The position numbers were made by a program, and so were the translations under genes. Positions 8,254 to 16,805 of a DNA stretch of 64,000 nucleotides are shown here, piece after piece (the stretch's first letter is position 1; every line of letters starts with the position of its first letter). The notes beneath the pieces are model-generated. The model did no database searches, was not told where the DNA came from, and was given only the letters and a program-made list of their open reading frames with translations. Source of the stretch: Streptomyces monomycini (GTDB lineage Bacteria > Actinomycetota > Actinomycetes > Streptomycetales > Streptomycetaceae); contig NZ_JAFIQY010000006.1 in assembly GCF_022271435.1 (NCBI RefSeq), positions 298,038 through 362,037 on the forward strand, read 5' to 3'.

Positions 8254-9789
8254 TCAGCCTTGGTCGGCGCCGACGGGCACGTCACCGGCCCGCTCTGCCG
8301 CACCAGACGTCACCGCGTCCGGCTCTGCCGCACCAGACGTCACCGCGTCCGGCTTCGCCGTACCCCGCCCGGCCGTGCCCCCGGCGACCGGAGCCGCCTG
8401 CTCCGCCTCCGGGCGGCGTACGACGGCCAGGACCAGCAGGCCCGCGATCACCGCCACCACGCCCGCGACCAGGGACACCCGGGTCAGGCCGTGCACGTAC
8501 GCGGTACCGGGAGCGGCGTGCGCGCCCGCGGCCCGCAGGCCCTGCGTGAAGACCATGCCGAGGATCGCGATGCCGAGCGCGTAGCCGAGCTGGCGGAAGG
8601 TGTTCACCGCGCCGCTGGCCATGCCGGCCCGCTGGGGCGGAGCCGCGCCGAGTGCCGCCGAGACCAGCACCGGCATCGCCATGCCGATGCCGAGGCCGCT
8701 GATGAGCAGGCCCGGGACGAGGACCGCCCAGCCGGAGTCGTCGTTCAGCAGCAGGACGTGCAGCAGCGGGCCCGCGCCGATCAGCAGGAGACCGATGCCG
8801 ATCGGCAGCCGCGGCGCCAGCCGGTGCAGGAACCGGCCGCCGAACATGCCCACGGCCATCGACGCCACCGCCATCGGCAGTACCGCGACACCGCCCATCA
8901 CCGGGCTCAGGCCCAGGATGTTCTGCACCCACAGGCCCACATACGTCAGGTACGGGAACGCCGCGGCCTGGAGCAGCAGCGCGGCCGCCATCAGTACGGC
9001 GAAGGCCGGACGGCGCAGCAGCTTCAGGTCCAGCAGCGGCTGCCGCGCGCGGCGCTCCACGGCGACGAAGGCGACCAGCGACAGCAGCGCCACCGCCAGC
9101 GCCAGCAGGGTGCCGGACTCCGTCCAGCCCTCCTCGCCACCGCGCATCAGCCCGTACGTCAGTGCGCCCGCGCACAGGGTGAACGCGCCGGCGTCCGGCC
9201 AGTCGATGCGCGCCGTACGGTCGCCGTGCGACTCCTGGACGGACCGCAGGGTGATCCAGACCGCCACCGCCGTCAGCGGCAGGTTGACCAGGAAGATCGC
9301 CCGCCAGTCCACGTACTGGGTCAGCACGCCGCCCAGCACCGGGCCGACCGCGGCCGCGGCGCCGCTCGTACCGCCCCAGATGCCGAAGGCCACCCCGCGG
9401 TCACGGCCCTGGTAGGCGGCCATCAGCAGCGGCGTGTTGGTGGCGAACATGGCCGCCGCGCCCACGCCCTGCACCGCGCGCGCGGCGATCAGCACGCCCT
9501 CGTCGGGCGCCAGCCCGCAGGCGAGCGAGGCCAGCGCGAAGAGCCCGAGACCCGCCAGGTACAGCTTGCGGCGCCCGAGGAGGTCGGCCGCCGAACCGGC
9601 CACCATCAGCAGCGCGGCCAGCGCCAGCGCGTAGATGTCCATCACCCACTGCAGGGAGGTGAAGGAGGCGTCCAGACCGTCGGCGATCCGCGGCAGCGCG
9701 GTGTTCACGATCGTGACGTCGACGAGCAACATGAAGTTGCCCAGGGTGATGGCGACCAGGGGCCACCATCTGCTCCGCCCGTTGTGCAT
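8254..9789 (-). CDS. DHA2-type (14-TM) MFS drug exporter
   Basis: 512 residues from ATG 9789, preceded by AGAGG. The N-terminus shows motif C/D features of the DHA2 family: LVDVTIVNTALPRIADGL, LQWVMDIYALALAALLMVAG and DLLGRRKLYLAGL. About 14 helices are predicted, consistent with proton-driven drug efflux. The start at 9939 would add 50 non-membrane residues and is rejected. The last 30 residues contain a perfect tandem repeat of DAVTSGAAEP. It is divergent from an Lrp/AsnC-type regulator (119 bp), which is the likely controller. Confidence 0.88.
   Translation of the reverse strand: MHNGRSRWWPLVAITLGNFMLLVDVTIVNTALPRIADGLDASFTSLQWVMDIYALALAALLMVAGSAADLLGRRKLYLAGLGLFALASLACGLAPDEGVLIAARAVQGVGAAAMFATNTPLLMAAYQGRDRGVAFGIWGGTSGAAAAVGPVLGGVLTQYVDWRAIFLVNLPLTAVAVWITLRSVQESHGDRTARIDWPDAGAFTLCAGALTYGLMRGGEEGWTESGTLLALAVALLSLVAFVAVERRARQPLLDLKLLRRPAFAVLMAAALLLQAAAFPYLTYVGLWVQNILGLSPVMGGVAVLPMAVASMAVGMFGGRFLHRLAPRLPIGIGLLLIGAGPLLHVLLLNDDSGWAVLVPGLLISGLGIGMAMPVLVSAALGAAPPQRAGMASGAVNTFRQLGYALGIAILGMVFTQGLRAAGAHAAPGTAYVHGLTRVSLVAGVVAVIAGLLVLAVVRRPEAEQAAPVAGGTAGRGTAKPDAVTSGAAEPDAVTSGAAERAGDVPVGADQG
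8292..8351. repeat. Perfect 30-bp tandem duplication in the DHA2 gene
   Basis: Two identical 30-bp units at 8292-8321 and 8322-8351 encode two copies of the decapeptide DAVTSGAAEP in the cytoplasmic tail; a decayed third half-unit follows. The perfect identity suggests recent slippage. The reading frame is kept. Confidence 0.9.
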
Positions 9790-9908
9790 CAAAGAACCTC
9801 TGAGATGGATCGGTGTTCCGTATGTCGTGGTCCGACCAGAGTCCGGCCCGGCCCCCGCATCTCCCAACCACGCCGTTCCGCGCGGCGCGATCCGACACGA
9901 GTTAGCCT

Positions 9909-10970
9909 GTGCTGGTGAAAACCGACGGCTTCGACCCACTGGACCGGAGCCTGGTCCACGCCCTCCAGCTCGACGGCCGGGCCCCTTTCAGCCGGATCGC
10001 CGAGGTCCTCGGCGTCTCCGACCAGACCGTCGCCCGCCGCTACGGGCGGCTGCGCGGTGCGGGCATGATCAAGGTCATGGGGCTGACGGACCCGACCTCC
10101 CTCGGCGAGATCGAGTGGATCGTACGGGTCCAGTGCACCCCCGACGCGGCCGTCGCCGTCGCGGAGGCGCTCGCCCGGCGCCCCGACACGTCCTGGGTGA
10201 GCCTGATGTCCGGCGGCACCGAGATCGGCGTCGTCTGCCGCTCCGCGAGCAGCCGGGACAGCGACGCGCTCCTCCTGCAGAAGCTCCCGCGGACGCCCAG
10301 CGTGGTCGGGGTGACGGCGCACTGCATGGTGCACGAGTTCTTCGGCGGTCCGCTCGGGCTGGTCAACAAGTCCGGCGCGCTGACCGAGGAACAGGCCGCG
10401 CAGCTGCGCCACCCGGCGTCCGCGGCGGCCGACGCGCGCGCCGCCGCACCGCCCGGACAGACGGTGCCCGTCACACTCACCGACGCCGACCGCCGGCTCC
10501 TGGACGTCCTCGCCGAGGACGGGCGGGCCGCCCTCGGCGACCTGGCCGCGGCCACCGGCTGGTCCCAGACCACCGTCCGCCGCCGGCTGTCCGAACTGCG
10601 CGCCGACGGCGTCCTCTACTACGACGTGGACTACGACGCCCGGCACTTCGGGCTCGGCGTCATGGTCTCCCTCTGGCTCTCCGTCGCCCCCGGCGAACTC
10701 GCCGCCACCGGCGCGGCGCTGGCCCGCCACCCCGAGGTGGCCTTCGCCTGCGCCACCACCGGGCCGCACAACCTCTTCGCGTCGGTCCTGTGCCCGGACG
10801 TGCGCGCCCTCTACACGTACCTGACCACCCGGATCGCGGCGCTGCCCGCCGTACAGAACATGGAGACGGCCCCCCTGATCCGCCGCCTCAAGGGCCCCGG
10901 GCCGCACGGTTACGGACGGGCCGGCACGGGTCCGATCACCTCCGCGCCGGCACCGGCCCGGGGGCGGTGA
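9909..10970 (+). CDS. Lrp/AsnC-family regulator with two winged helices
   Basis: 353 residues, about twice a normal Lrp. Two Lrp-type units are in tandem: helix-turn-helix 1 (IAEVLGVSDQTVARRYGRL, about 20-45) with a ligand-binding-like segment to about 150, and helix-turn-helix 2 (LAAATGWSQTTVRRRLSEL, about 195-215) with a RAM-like domain to 340. GTG starts at 9909 and 9915 are both possible. A TTAGCCT -10-like box ends only a few bases before them, so the mRNA may be leaderless. Divergent from the DHA2 exporter, it probably regulates it in response to an amino acid or drug. Confidence 0.85.
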   Translation: MLVKTDGFDPLDRSLVHALQLDGRAPFSRIAEVLGVSDQTVARRYGRLRGAGMIKVMGLTDPTSLGEIEWIVRVQCTPDAAVAVAEALARRPDTSWVSLMSGGTEIGVVCRSASSRDSDALLLQKLPRTPSVVGVTAHCMVHEFFGGPLGLVNKSGALTEEQAAQLRHPASAAADARAAAPPGQTVPVTLTDADRRLLDVLAEDGRAALGDLAAATGWSQTTVRRRLSELRADGVLYYDVDYDARHFGLGVMVSLWLSVAPGELAATGAALARHPEVAFACATTGPHNLFASVLCPDVRALYTYLTTRIAALPAVQNMETAPLIRRLKGPGPHGYGRAGTGPITSAPAPARGR

Positions 10971-11026
10971 GGGCGGTGTTCACAGGATGAGGTCGGTGCG
11001 TACGTGATGAGGATGGTGTCCGTGCG

Positions 11027-11722
11027 ATGAGGCCGGTGCTCCCGTCCCCGCCCGTCGACCGGGTGGCCGCCTGGGTACGGTCCGCCCCCGGCACCCACAT
11101 CTGGCTGCTGATCATCGGCGTGACCAGCCTCGTGATCGCCGGTGCCAGCGAGGGGCTGGAGCACTTCCTCCTCCACCGCACCAGCAGCAACATCCACGAA
11201 CTGAACCGGCACCCCCTCTCCTCCCTCCTCATCAGCGGCTTCTGGATCGAGAACCCGGCCTCCTTCGTCCTGTACGCGGTCCTCTTCGAGCTGGTGCACG
11301 CCAACGTCGAACGCTGGCTGGGCACCTGGCGCTGGCTGCTGACCGTCGGCGCCGCCCACATCACCGCCACCCTCGCCAGCCAGGAACTGCTCTTGCTCGC
11401 CATCGAAGGCCACCGGCTGCCCCGCTCCATGTCGCATGTCGTCGACATCGGTGTCTCCTACGGCCTGGCAGCGGCAGCCGGTCTGCTCACCTACCGGCTG
11501 CCGCCGCCCTGGCGTTACCTCTACCTGGCGGCCGTCGTCGGCTTCTTCGGCATCCCGCTCCTGTCAGGCGCCACGTTCACCGATATCGGACACGCCATCG
11601 CGCTCATCCTTGGTCTCGCCGCTTGGGCCTTGACCCCGGGTGCCGGTGCGGACGGGGCTGCGGGCGGGGCAGGGGACGCGGGTCGGAACGCAACTCCCGG
11701 ACATCCTCCGCCAGATCGCTGA
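11027..11722 (+). CDS. Rhomboid-like membrane protein
   Basis: 231 residues with about six hydrophobic helices. The candidate catalytic pair of rhomboid proteases is visible: a serine in DIGVSYGLAA and a histidine in the last helix, DIGHAIALILG. The serine motif is GVSYG rather than GxSG, so activity is uncertain. HANVERWLG resembles the L1/helix-2 region of rhomboids. The soluble C-terminal tail is Gly/Ala-rich. The 3' end overlaps the convergent DNA-binding-protein gene by 119 bp, so the tail is encoded on both strands. Confidence 0.72.
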   Translation: MRPVLPSPPVDRVAAWVRSAPGTHIWLLIIGVTSLVIAGASEGLEHFLLHRTSSNIHELNRHPLSSLLISGFWIENPASFVLYAVLFELVHANVERWLGTWRWLLTVGAAHITATLASQELLLLAIEGHRLPRSMSHVVDIGVSYGLAAAAGLLTYRLPPPWRYLYLAAVVGFFGIPLLSGATFTDIGHAIALILGLAAWALTPGAGADGAAGGAGDAGRNATPGHPPPDR

Positions 11723-12356
11723 GCCGCTCACTCATCGCGCACACGACACGGTTGGTGGCGTCCAGCCGCCGGTCCAGCCGGTCCAGCCGCCCGGAGATCC
11801 GGCCGATCACCGGGCCCAGGTCCCGTAGGGCGGGGCCGATGCCGGCGAGCGACGACTCGACGCGCGTGAGCCGGTGGTCGAGCGACTCGAGCGTCGGCGC
11901 CGGCCGGGCCTGCCGGGGCCGGGGCACCTCGACCCGCGTCCGCGCGTCCTCCTCGACGTCGAGGAGGTACGTACGGACCGCCCGCGCGACCTCGCTGTCG
12001 CGGAGGAGCATGGCGATGTTGAGGAGGGTCCGGCGGGTGTAGAGGGTGAGGTGGGCGCGGCCCTGTGGATAACTTTCGCCTGAAAGCTTCACGTTGGAGC
12101 TTTCAAAGACCCGCAGGTCAGAGCCCTTGAGAACGTGCATGCCGTTCTCGGACAGCTCCGCTCGGTGCCGCCGCATCAGGCTGTTGACGGCGCGGTCGCC
12201 CACCTCGAAATAGTCGGCGACCATCCGCGTCGTGACATGCAGCCCATCAGGCAGCAGCACCAGCGCCTTCACCTTGTCCAGGACGCCGACGCGTCCCAGC
12301 CCCATCACACTGTCGCGCATGGCCCGCGACTCCAGCAGTACAGCTTCGGGTGGCAT
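11604..12356 (-). CDS. Phage-antirepressor-like DNA-binding protein with coiled-coil tail
   Basis: 250 residues from ATG 12356, the start best spaced from GGAGGG (an in-frame ATG at 12371 overlaps that site). Residues 30-70 look like a winged helix (DGLHVTTRMVADYFEVGDRA then SLMRRHRAEL). Residues 70-120 (VLKGSDLRVF then LTLYTRRTLLNIAMLLRDSE) resemble the Rha/ORF6N/Bro-type antirepressor region seen in phage regulators. Residues 145-225 form a long heptad coiled coil; the tail is Arg/Pro-rich. The gene sits alone without other phage genes, so it is a domesticated or stand-alone regulator. A 27-bp palindrome lies just upstream. Specific function unknown. Confidence 0.62.
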   Translation of the reverse strand: MPPEAVLLESRAMRDSVMGLGRVGVLDKVKALVLLPDGLHVTTRMVADYFEVGDRAVNSLMRRHRAELSENGMHVLKGSDLRVFESSNVKLSGESYPQGRAHLTLYTRRTLLNIAMLLRDSEVARAVRTYLLDVEEDARTRVEVPRPRQARPAPTLESLDHRLTRVESSLAGIGPALRDLGPVIGRISGRLDRLDRRLDATNRVVCAMSERLSDLAEDVRELRSDPRPLPRPQPRPHRHPGSRPKRRDQG

Positions 12357-12386
12357 GTACATGCCCTCCATTCACACCGGAACGGC

Positions 12387-12413
12387 TTCAGAGGGACACG
12401 CTGTCCCTCTGAA
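12387..12413. promoter_or_regulatory. 27-bp palindromic operator candidate
   Basis: Perfect 12-bp arms (TTCAGAGGGACA at 12387-12398 and its complement at 12402-12413) with a 3-bp spacer. It lies 31-57 bases upstream of the antirepressor-like gene. The symmetry and position fit an autoregulatory operator; a terminator is unlikely because no gene ends nearby. Confidence 0.7.
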
Positions 12414-12693
12414 CTGAACGCCCGTATCCAGGGCCCAGGAGCGGAGGCTGCTCACGGATGCCACTACCTCTGTGTCCGGTTCCCAGTCGTACGGCTGCAC
12501 CGCTTCACGACCGTCGCCGGCAAACCCCAGCACTTCACGAACCCTCGACGCCTCGAACTCCAGTTGCCTCCACGCACAGGGGACAACGAGTCGATAAACG
12601 TACAGTCACCCCGTCCCGGGCATGACTTCGCGCGTACGTTCCGAAAAGAAGACCGACCCGGCCGCCGGGGCCGGGTCGGAGGATGCCTCGGGC

Positions 12694-13539
12694 TCAGGCT
12701 CCGTACAACCGCTCCAGGACGACCGCGATGCCGTCCTCCTCGTTGGAGGCCGTCGTCTCGTCCGCGACGGCCTTGAGTTCGGCGTGGGCGTTGGCCATGG
12801 CGACGCCGTGCCGGGCCCAGCCGAACATCGGGATGTCGTTGGGCATGTCACCGAAGGCGATGGTGTCCGCGGCCTTCACACCCAGGCGGCGGGCGGCCAG
12901 GGAGAGGCCGGTGGCCTTGGAGAGGCCGAGCGGGAGGAGTTCGACGACGCCCTCGCCGGCCATGATCACGCCGACCAGGTCGCCGGAGACCTCGCGTGCC
13001 GCGCGGGCCAGTTCGTCGTCGCCGAGAGTCGGGTGCTGGATGTAGATCTTGTTGATGGGGGCTGCCCACAGGTCGCCGGGGTCCTGGATCTCCAGGTTCG
13101 GCAGCGGGCCTTCCTGGATGCGGTAGCCGGGGGTGACCAGCACCTCGCCCTCCAGGCCGTCCCGGCTCGCGGCCAGGAACAGCGGGCCGACCTCCGCCTC
13201 GATCTTGGACAGGGCCAGTCCGGCGAGCTGCCGGTCCAGGGTCACCGAGGTCAGCAGCCGGTGTTCGCCGGCGTGGTAGACCTGCGCGCCCTGCCCGCAC
13301 ACCGCTATGCCGTCGTAGTCCAGCGCATCGAGGATGTGCCGGGTCCACGGCACCGCGCGGCCCGTGACGATGATGTGCGCCGCCCCCGCCGCCGTGGCCG
13401 TGGCCAGGGCGGCGCGGGTGCGCTCGGAGATCGTGTCGTCGTGCCGCAGCAGCGTCCCGTCGAGGTCGGTCGCGACGAGTCTGTACGGCAGCGGGCGGGC
13501 CTGGTCGGCCCGGTGCGCGGGCACGGGGGCGGTGGTCAC
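12694..13539 (-). CDS. Cof-type HAD phosphatase
   Basis: 281 residues from a GTG (13539) that overlaps the serS stop by 4 bp (GTGA), so the two are translationally coupled. HAD motif I is [11 protein letters not shown], motif II the threonine in HIIVTGRA, motif III a lysine in GLSKATGL and motif [14 protein letters not shown]2-type cap lies between motifs II and III, as in Cof/YidA sugar-phosphate phosphatases. It acts in the cytoplasm on an unidentified small phosphorylated metabolite. The serS-HAD order is conserved in Streptomyces. Confidence 0.9.
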   Translation of the reverse strand: MTTAPVPAHRADQARPLPYRLVATDLDGTLLRHDDTISERTRAALATATAAGAAHIIVTGRAVPWTRHILDALDYDGIAVCGQGAQVYHAGEHRLLTSVTLDRQLAGLALSKIEAEVGPLFLAASRDGLEGEVLVTPGYRIQEGPLPNLEIQDPGDLWAAPINKIYIQHPTLGDDELARAAREVSGDLVGVIMAGEGVVELLPLGLSKATGLSLAARRLGVKAADTIAFGDMPNDIPMFGWARHGVAMANAHAELKAVADETTASNEEDGIAVVLERLYGA

Positions 13540-14825
13540 CGGTCGACGGGCTCCAGGATCTCCCGGCCGCCCAGGTACGGACGGAGCATCTCGGGTACGC
13601 GCACGGAGCCGTCCGCCTGCTGGTGGTTCTCGAAGATCGCCACGATGGTGCGGGGCACCGCGCAGAGCGTGCCGTTGAGCGTGGCGAGCGGCTTGACCTG
13701 CTGCTTGCCGTCCTTGTTCGTCCGCATCCGGACCGACAGGCGGCGGGCCTGGAACTCGTCGCAGTTCGAGGCGCTGGTCAGCTCGCGGTACTTGCCCTGG
13801 GTGGGGATCCACGCCTCGCAGTCGTACTTGCGCGAGGCCGAGGCGCCGAGGTCACCGGTGGCCACGTCGATCACCTGGAAGGGCAGCTCCAGGCCGGTCA
13901 GCCACTGCTTCTCCCAGTCCAGCAGGCGCTGGTGCTCGGCCTGCGCGTCCTCCGGGTCGACGTACGAGAACATCTCGACCTTGTCGAACTGGTGGACGCG
14001 GAAGATGCCCCGGGTGTCCTTGCCGTACGTACCGGCCTCGCGGCGGAAGCACGGCGAGAAGCCCGCGTAGCGCACCGGCAGCTTGTCCGCGTCGAGGATC
14101 TCGTCCATGTGGTACGCGGCGAGCGGGACCTCGGAGGTGCCGACGAGGTAGTAGTCGTCCTTCTCCAGGTGGTACACGTTCTCCGCGGCCTGGCCGAGGA
14201 ATCCGGTGCCCTCCATGGCGTGCGGGCGCACCAGGGCCGGGGTGAGCATCGGCGTGAAACCGGCCTCGGTGGCCTGCGCGATGGCGGCGTTGACCAGCGC
14301 GAGCTCCAGGAGCGCGCCGATGCCGGTCAGGTAGTAGAAGCGCGAGCCGGAGACCTTGGCGCCGCGCTCGACGTCGATCGCGGCCAGCGCCTGGCCGATC
14401 TCCAGGTGGTCCTTGGGCTCGAAGCCCTCGGCGGCGAAGTCGCGGATCGTGCCGTGCGTCTCCAGGACCGTGAAGTCCTCCTCGCCGCCGACGGGGACGT
14501 CGGGGTGGACGATGTTGCCCAGCTTCAGCAGGAGGGACTGGGTCTCCTCCTTGGCCTGGTCCTGCTCGGCGTCGGCGGCCTTGACGGCGGCGGACAGCTC
14601 CCCGGCCTTCTTCAGCAGCGCGGCCTTCTCGTCGCCGGCGGCCTTGGGGATGAGCTTGCCGAGCGACTTCTGCTCGTTGCGCAGCTCGTCGAAGCGGACG
14701 CTTGAGGCCCTGCGCCGTTCGTCGGCGGAGAGCAGTGCGTCGACGAGTGCGACGTCCTCTCCACGGGCACGCTGGGAGGCGCGCACACGGTCGGGGTCCT
14801 CACGGAGCAGGCGAAGGTCAATCAC
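13536..14825 (-). CDS. serS: Seryl-tRNA synthetase
   Basis: 429 residues, normal class II SerRS length. The N-terminal domain (1-110) is the antiparallel coiled-coil arm that reads the tRNA-Ser long variable arm. The catalytic core carries motif 2 ([18 protein letters not shown]) and motif 3 ([17 protein letters not shown]), with the [10 protein letters not shown] serine/ATP-pocket segment. It charges the two tRNA-Ser genes in this window as well as others. The downstream HAD gene overlaps it by 4 bp. No T-box-like leader is visible upstream. Confidence 0.98.
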   Translation of the reverse strand: MIDLRLLREDPDRVRASQRARGEDVALVDALLSADERRRASSVRFDELRNEQKSLGKLIPKAAGDEKAALLKKAGELSAAVKAADAEQDQAKEETQSLLLKLGNIVHPDVPVGGEEDFTVLETHGTIRDFAAEGFEPKDHLEIGQALAAIDVERGAKVSGSRFYYLTGIGALLELALVNAAIAQATEAGFTPMLTPALVRPHAMEGTGFLGQAAENVYHLEKDDYYLVGTSEVPLAAYHMDEILDADKLPVRYAGFSPCFRREAGTYGKDTRGIFRVHQFDKVEMFSYVDPEDAQAEHQRLLDWEKQWLTGLELPFQVIDVATGDLGASASRKYDCEAWIPTQGKYRELTSASNCDEFQARRLSVRMRTNKDGKQQVKPLATLNGTLCAVPRTIVAIFENHQQADGSVRVPEMLRPYLGGREILEPVDR

Positions 14826-15194
14826 CCCACCAGGCTACCGGGGCCCGGCCCGGACCTTCGACGCCATATTCCCCGCGTGGCGCTTTGTCCGGTTTGTTGA
14901 TGTTTAGTGGGTTTGGCTATTCCGGGCGGTACGGCCCGGTAAGGCGGAGTGGCGGGGTTCATAAGGGGCGCATAAGGGGCGCGCGGGGAGAGGGCGGGGT
15001 GCGGGTGGAGGTACGGGAAGTGCGGACGGGGATCGTTCGGGCGTGCGGAAAGTGGCGGGAAATAGTGGTGGGAAAATCTTGCGCCGACACCGGTGCGGGG
15101 GTAGTCGCTCCGTACGGGCCGACCGGCTTCCCTTGTGTGCGGGAGGAGTTGGCGGACGGGCCGGAACGGTGGGCGACGAGGGTTGTACCCAGGG

Positions 15195-15517
15195 TTGTCC
15201 ACAGGGGTGGGGGTGTTGCGGAATCTTATCCACAGGCTGTGTGTGGAATCTGTGGAAGTCGGAAGAGTGGGTTCCGTTTCAAGAATGCGTTGCCAGGGAT
15301 TCACCGGAGAAACCCCAAGTGGACGCTCTTTCGTGTGGGATTTCCTCGCCCTAAAGGATTGTTCGCGTAATTTGTGCTGACGCGGGCCGGGGTGGGGTGC
15401 TGTGGAAGGTCCTGGGGGTCGGTAGAGCAACATGTCGACTCCGGCCGCGTCGAGAGGGCCGTCGTGTCGACTTATCCCCAGGTCGAGAACAGGGCCTGTG
15501 GATAACTTTGTGGACAA
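15195..15517. other. DnaA-box cluster in the serS-pheA intergenic region
   Basis: Four perfect 9-mers are seen: TTGTCCACA at 15195-15203 (+), TTATCCACA at 15226-15234 (+), TTATCCACA at 15497-15505 (-) and TTGTCCACA at 15509-15517 (-). Weaker copies sharing the TCCACA core, or with one mismatch, occur at 15242, 15251, 15401 and 15472. TTGTCCACA is the preferred Streptomyces DnaA box. The two outer pairs point towards each other around about 260 bp of locally A/T-richer sequence. This is not oriC, as dnaA and dnaN are absent. It fits a DnaA-titrating or regulatory locus like the D78 cluster described near oriC in S. coelicolor. The remaining part of the 780-bp gap (14826-15605) holds the serS promoter region and no gene. 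Confidence 0.8.
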
Positions 15518-15605
15518 CCCCAAGACCCCAGACCAGACCCCGGACCGGCCCCCGACGAGCCCTCCGGAACGCGGTCCGGCCGCTCCACCGCCCGCTGCGG
15601 ACGCC

Positions 15606-16532
15606 TCAGGCCCGCCCGTCGAGGCAACGCGTCAGCCAGTCCGCCGCGTCCGTGAACGCCGCGTCGACCGTGTCCGGCCGTACGTTCGGCCGCACCTGGT
15701 CGGCGCGCGGGTACGACCCGAGGAAGCGCACCTCGCGGCAGACCCGCTTCAGCGCCATCAGCACCTCGCCGACCCGGCGGTCCGTGAGGTGTCCCTCGCA
15801 GTCCACCGAGAAGCAGTAACGGCCGATGCCCTCACCCGTCGGCCGGGACTCGATGCGCATCATGCTGACGCCGCGGCCCGCGTACTCCTGGAGCAGCTCC
15901 AGGAGCGCACCCGGGTGGTCCTCGCGCAGCCACAGCACGACCGAGGTCTTGTCGGCACCGGTGCGCGCCGCCGGCCGGGCCGGGCGGCCGACCAGCACGA
16001 AGCGGGTGGCGGCGTTCTGCGCGTCGTGGATCTCGGTGACCAGCGGTTCGAGGCCGTACGTCGCCGCCGCGAACTCGCCCGCGAACGCGCCGTCGTACCG
16101 GCCCTCCTGGACCAGCCGGGCGCCGTCCGCGTTGGAGGCCGCCGACTCCCACACCGCCTCCGGCAGGTGCCCGGCGAGCCACTTGCGCACCTGCGGCTGG
16201 GCCACCGGGTGCCCGGTGACCGTCTTGACGTCGGCCAACCGGGTGCCGGGCCGTACGAGCAGGGCGAACGCGATCGGCAGCAGCACCTCGCGGTAGATCA
16301 TCAGCGGTTCGCCGGCGGCCAGTTCGTCCAGGGTGGTGGTCACGCCGCCCTCGACCGAGTTCTCGATCGGCACCAGCGCGGCCGCGGCCTCGCCGGCCCG
16401 TACCGCGTCCAGCGCGGCCGGTACGGACACCATCGGGACCAGCTCGCGGGTGGCGGCCTCCGGCAGCGTCCGCAGGGCCGCCTCCGTGAACGTTCCTTCG
16501 GGTCCCAGGTACGTATAGCGGCTGACCGACAT
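15606..16532 (-). CDS. pheA: Prephenate dehydratase
   Basis: 308 residues. The catalytic domain covers 1-190, with GPEGTFTEAAL at the N-terminus, VPIENSVEGGV, and the conserved TRF in NAATRFVLVG. The C-terminal ACT domain (about 200-280) carries the phenylalanine-binding ESRPT motif, so feedback inhibition by Phe is expected. It converts prephenate to phenylpyruvate in Phe synthesis. No chorismate mutase domain is fused. It lies downstream of dtpA on the same strand, separated by 273 bp with tandem repeats. Confidence 0.96.
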   Translation of the reverse strand: MSVSRYTYLGPEGTFTEAALRTLPEAATRELVPMVSVPAALDAVRAGEAAAALVPIENSVEGGVTTTLDELAAGEPLMIYREVLLPIAFALLVRPGTRLADVKTVTGHPVAQPQVRKWLAGHLPEAVWESAASNADGARLVQEGRYDGAFAGEFAAATYGLEPLVTEIHDAQNAATRFVLVGRPARPAARTGADKTSVVLWLREDHPGALLELLQEYAGRGVSMMRIESRPTGEGIGRYCFSVDCEGHLTDRRVGEVLMALKRVCREVRFLGSYPRADQVRPNVRPDTVDAAFTDAADWLTRCLDGRA

Positions 16533-16635
16533 GTCCCTCTGACTCCCTCACGCTCCGGTGGGGACCGACTCGCCGATCACCCGCTCGCCACGTTACCCGC
16601 CCGGCCGCCCGGCCCGGCCGGGAAGCCCGAATCGG

Positions 16636-16767
16636 CTCACGGGCCTCGGTGCCGCCGCTCACGGGCCTCGGTGCCGCCGCCCACGGGCCTCGGTGCCGCC
16701 GCTCGCGGAACCCGGAGCCGCTGCTCACGCCCCGCGGTGCCGCCGCCCACGGGCCCCGGAGCCGCCC
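16636..16767. repeat. Six 22-bp tandem repeats between dtpA and pheA
   Basis: Units start at 16636, 16658, 16680, 16702, 16724 and 16746. Units 1 and 2 are identical (CTCACGGGCCTCGGTGCCGC plus CG), unit 3 has one change, and units 4-6 have drifted but keep exact 22-bp spacing. 22 bp is two helical turns, so any bound protein would sit on one face of the helix. The array is in the leader region of pheA, 100-230 bp upstream of its start. No spacers, so not a CRISPR. Confidence 0.88.
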
Positions 16768-16805
16768 CCAGCCTCCCCGGCCCCGTGAAACGCACGTACC
16801 AACAA

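Noticed and set aside
12062..12070. Single DnaA-box-like TGTGGATAA
   Set aside because: Lies inside the antirepressor-like coding sequence as an isolated copy, unlike the clustered boxes at 15195-15517.
14826..15194. T-box or other amino-acid riboswitch upstream of serS
   Set aside because: No T-box core sequence or specifier hairpin seen; the region instead leads into the DnaA boxes.
16636..16767. CRISPR array
   Set aside because: 22-bp units are directly adjacent without spacers and no cas genes exist in the window. The same applies to the repeats at 22511 and 33199.
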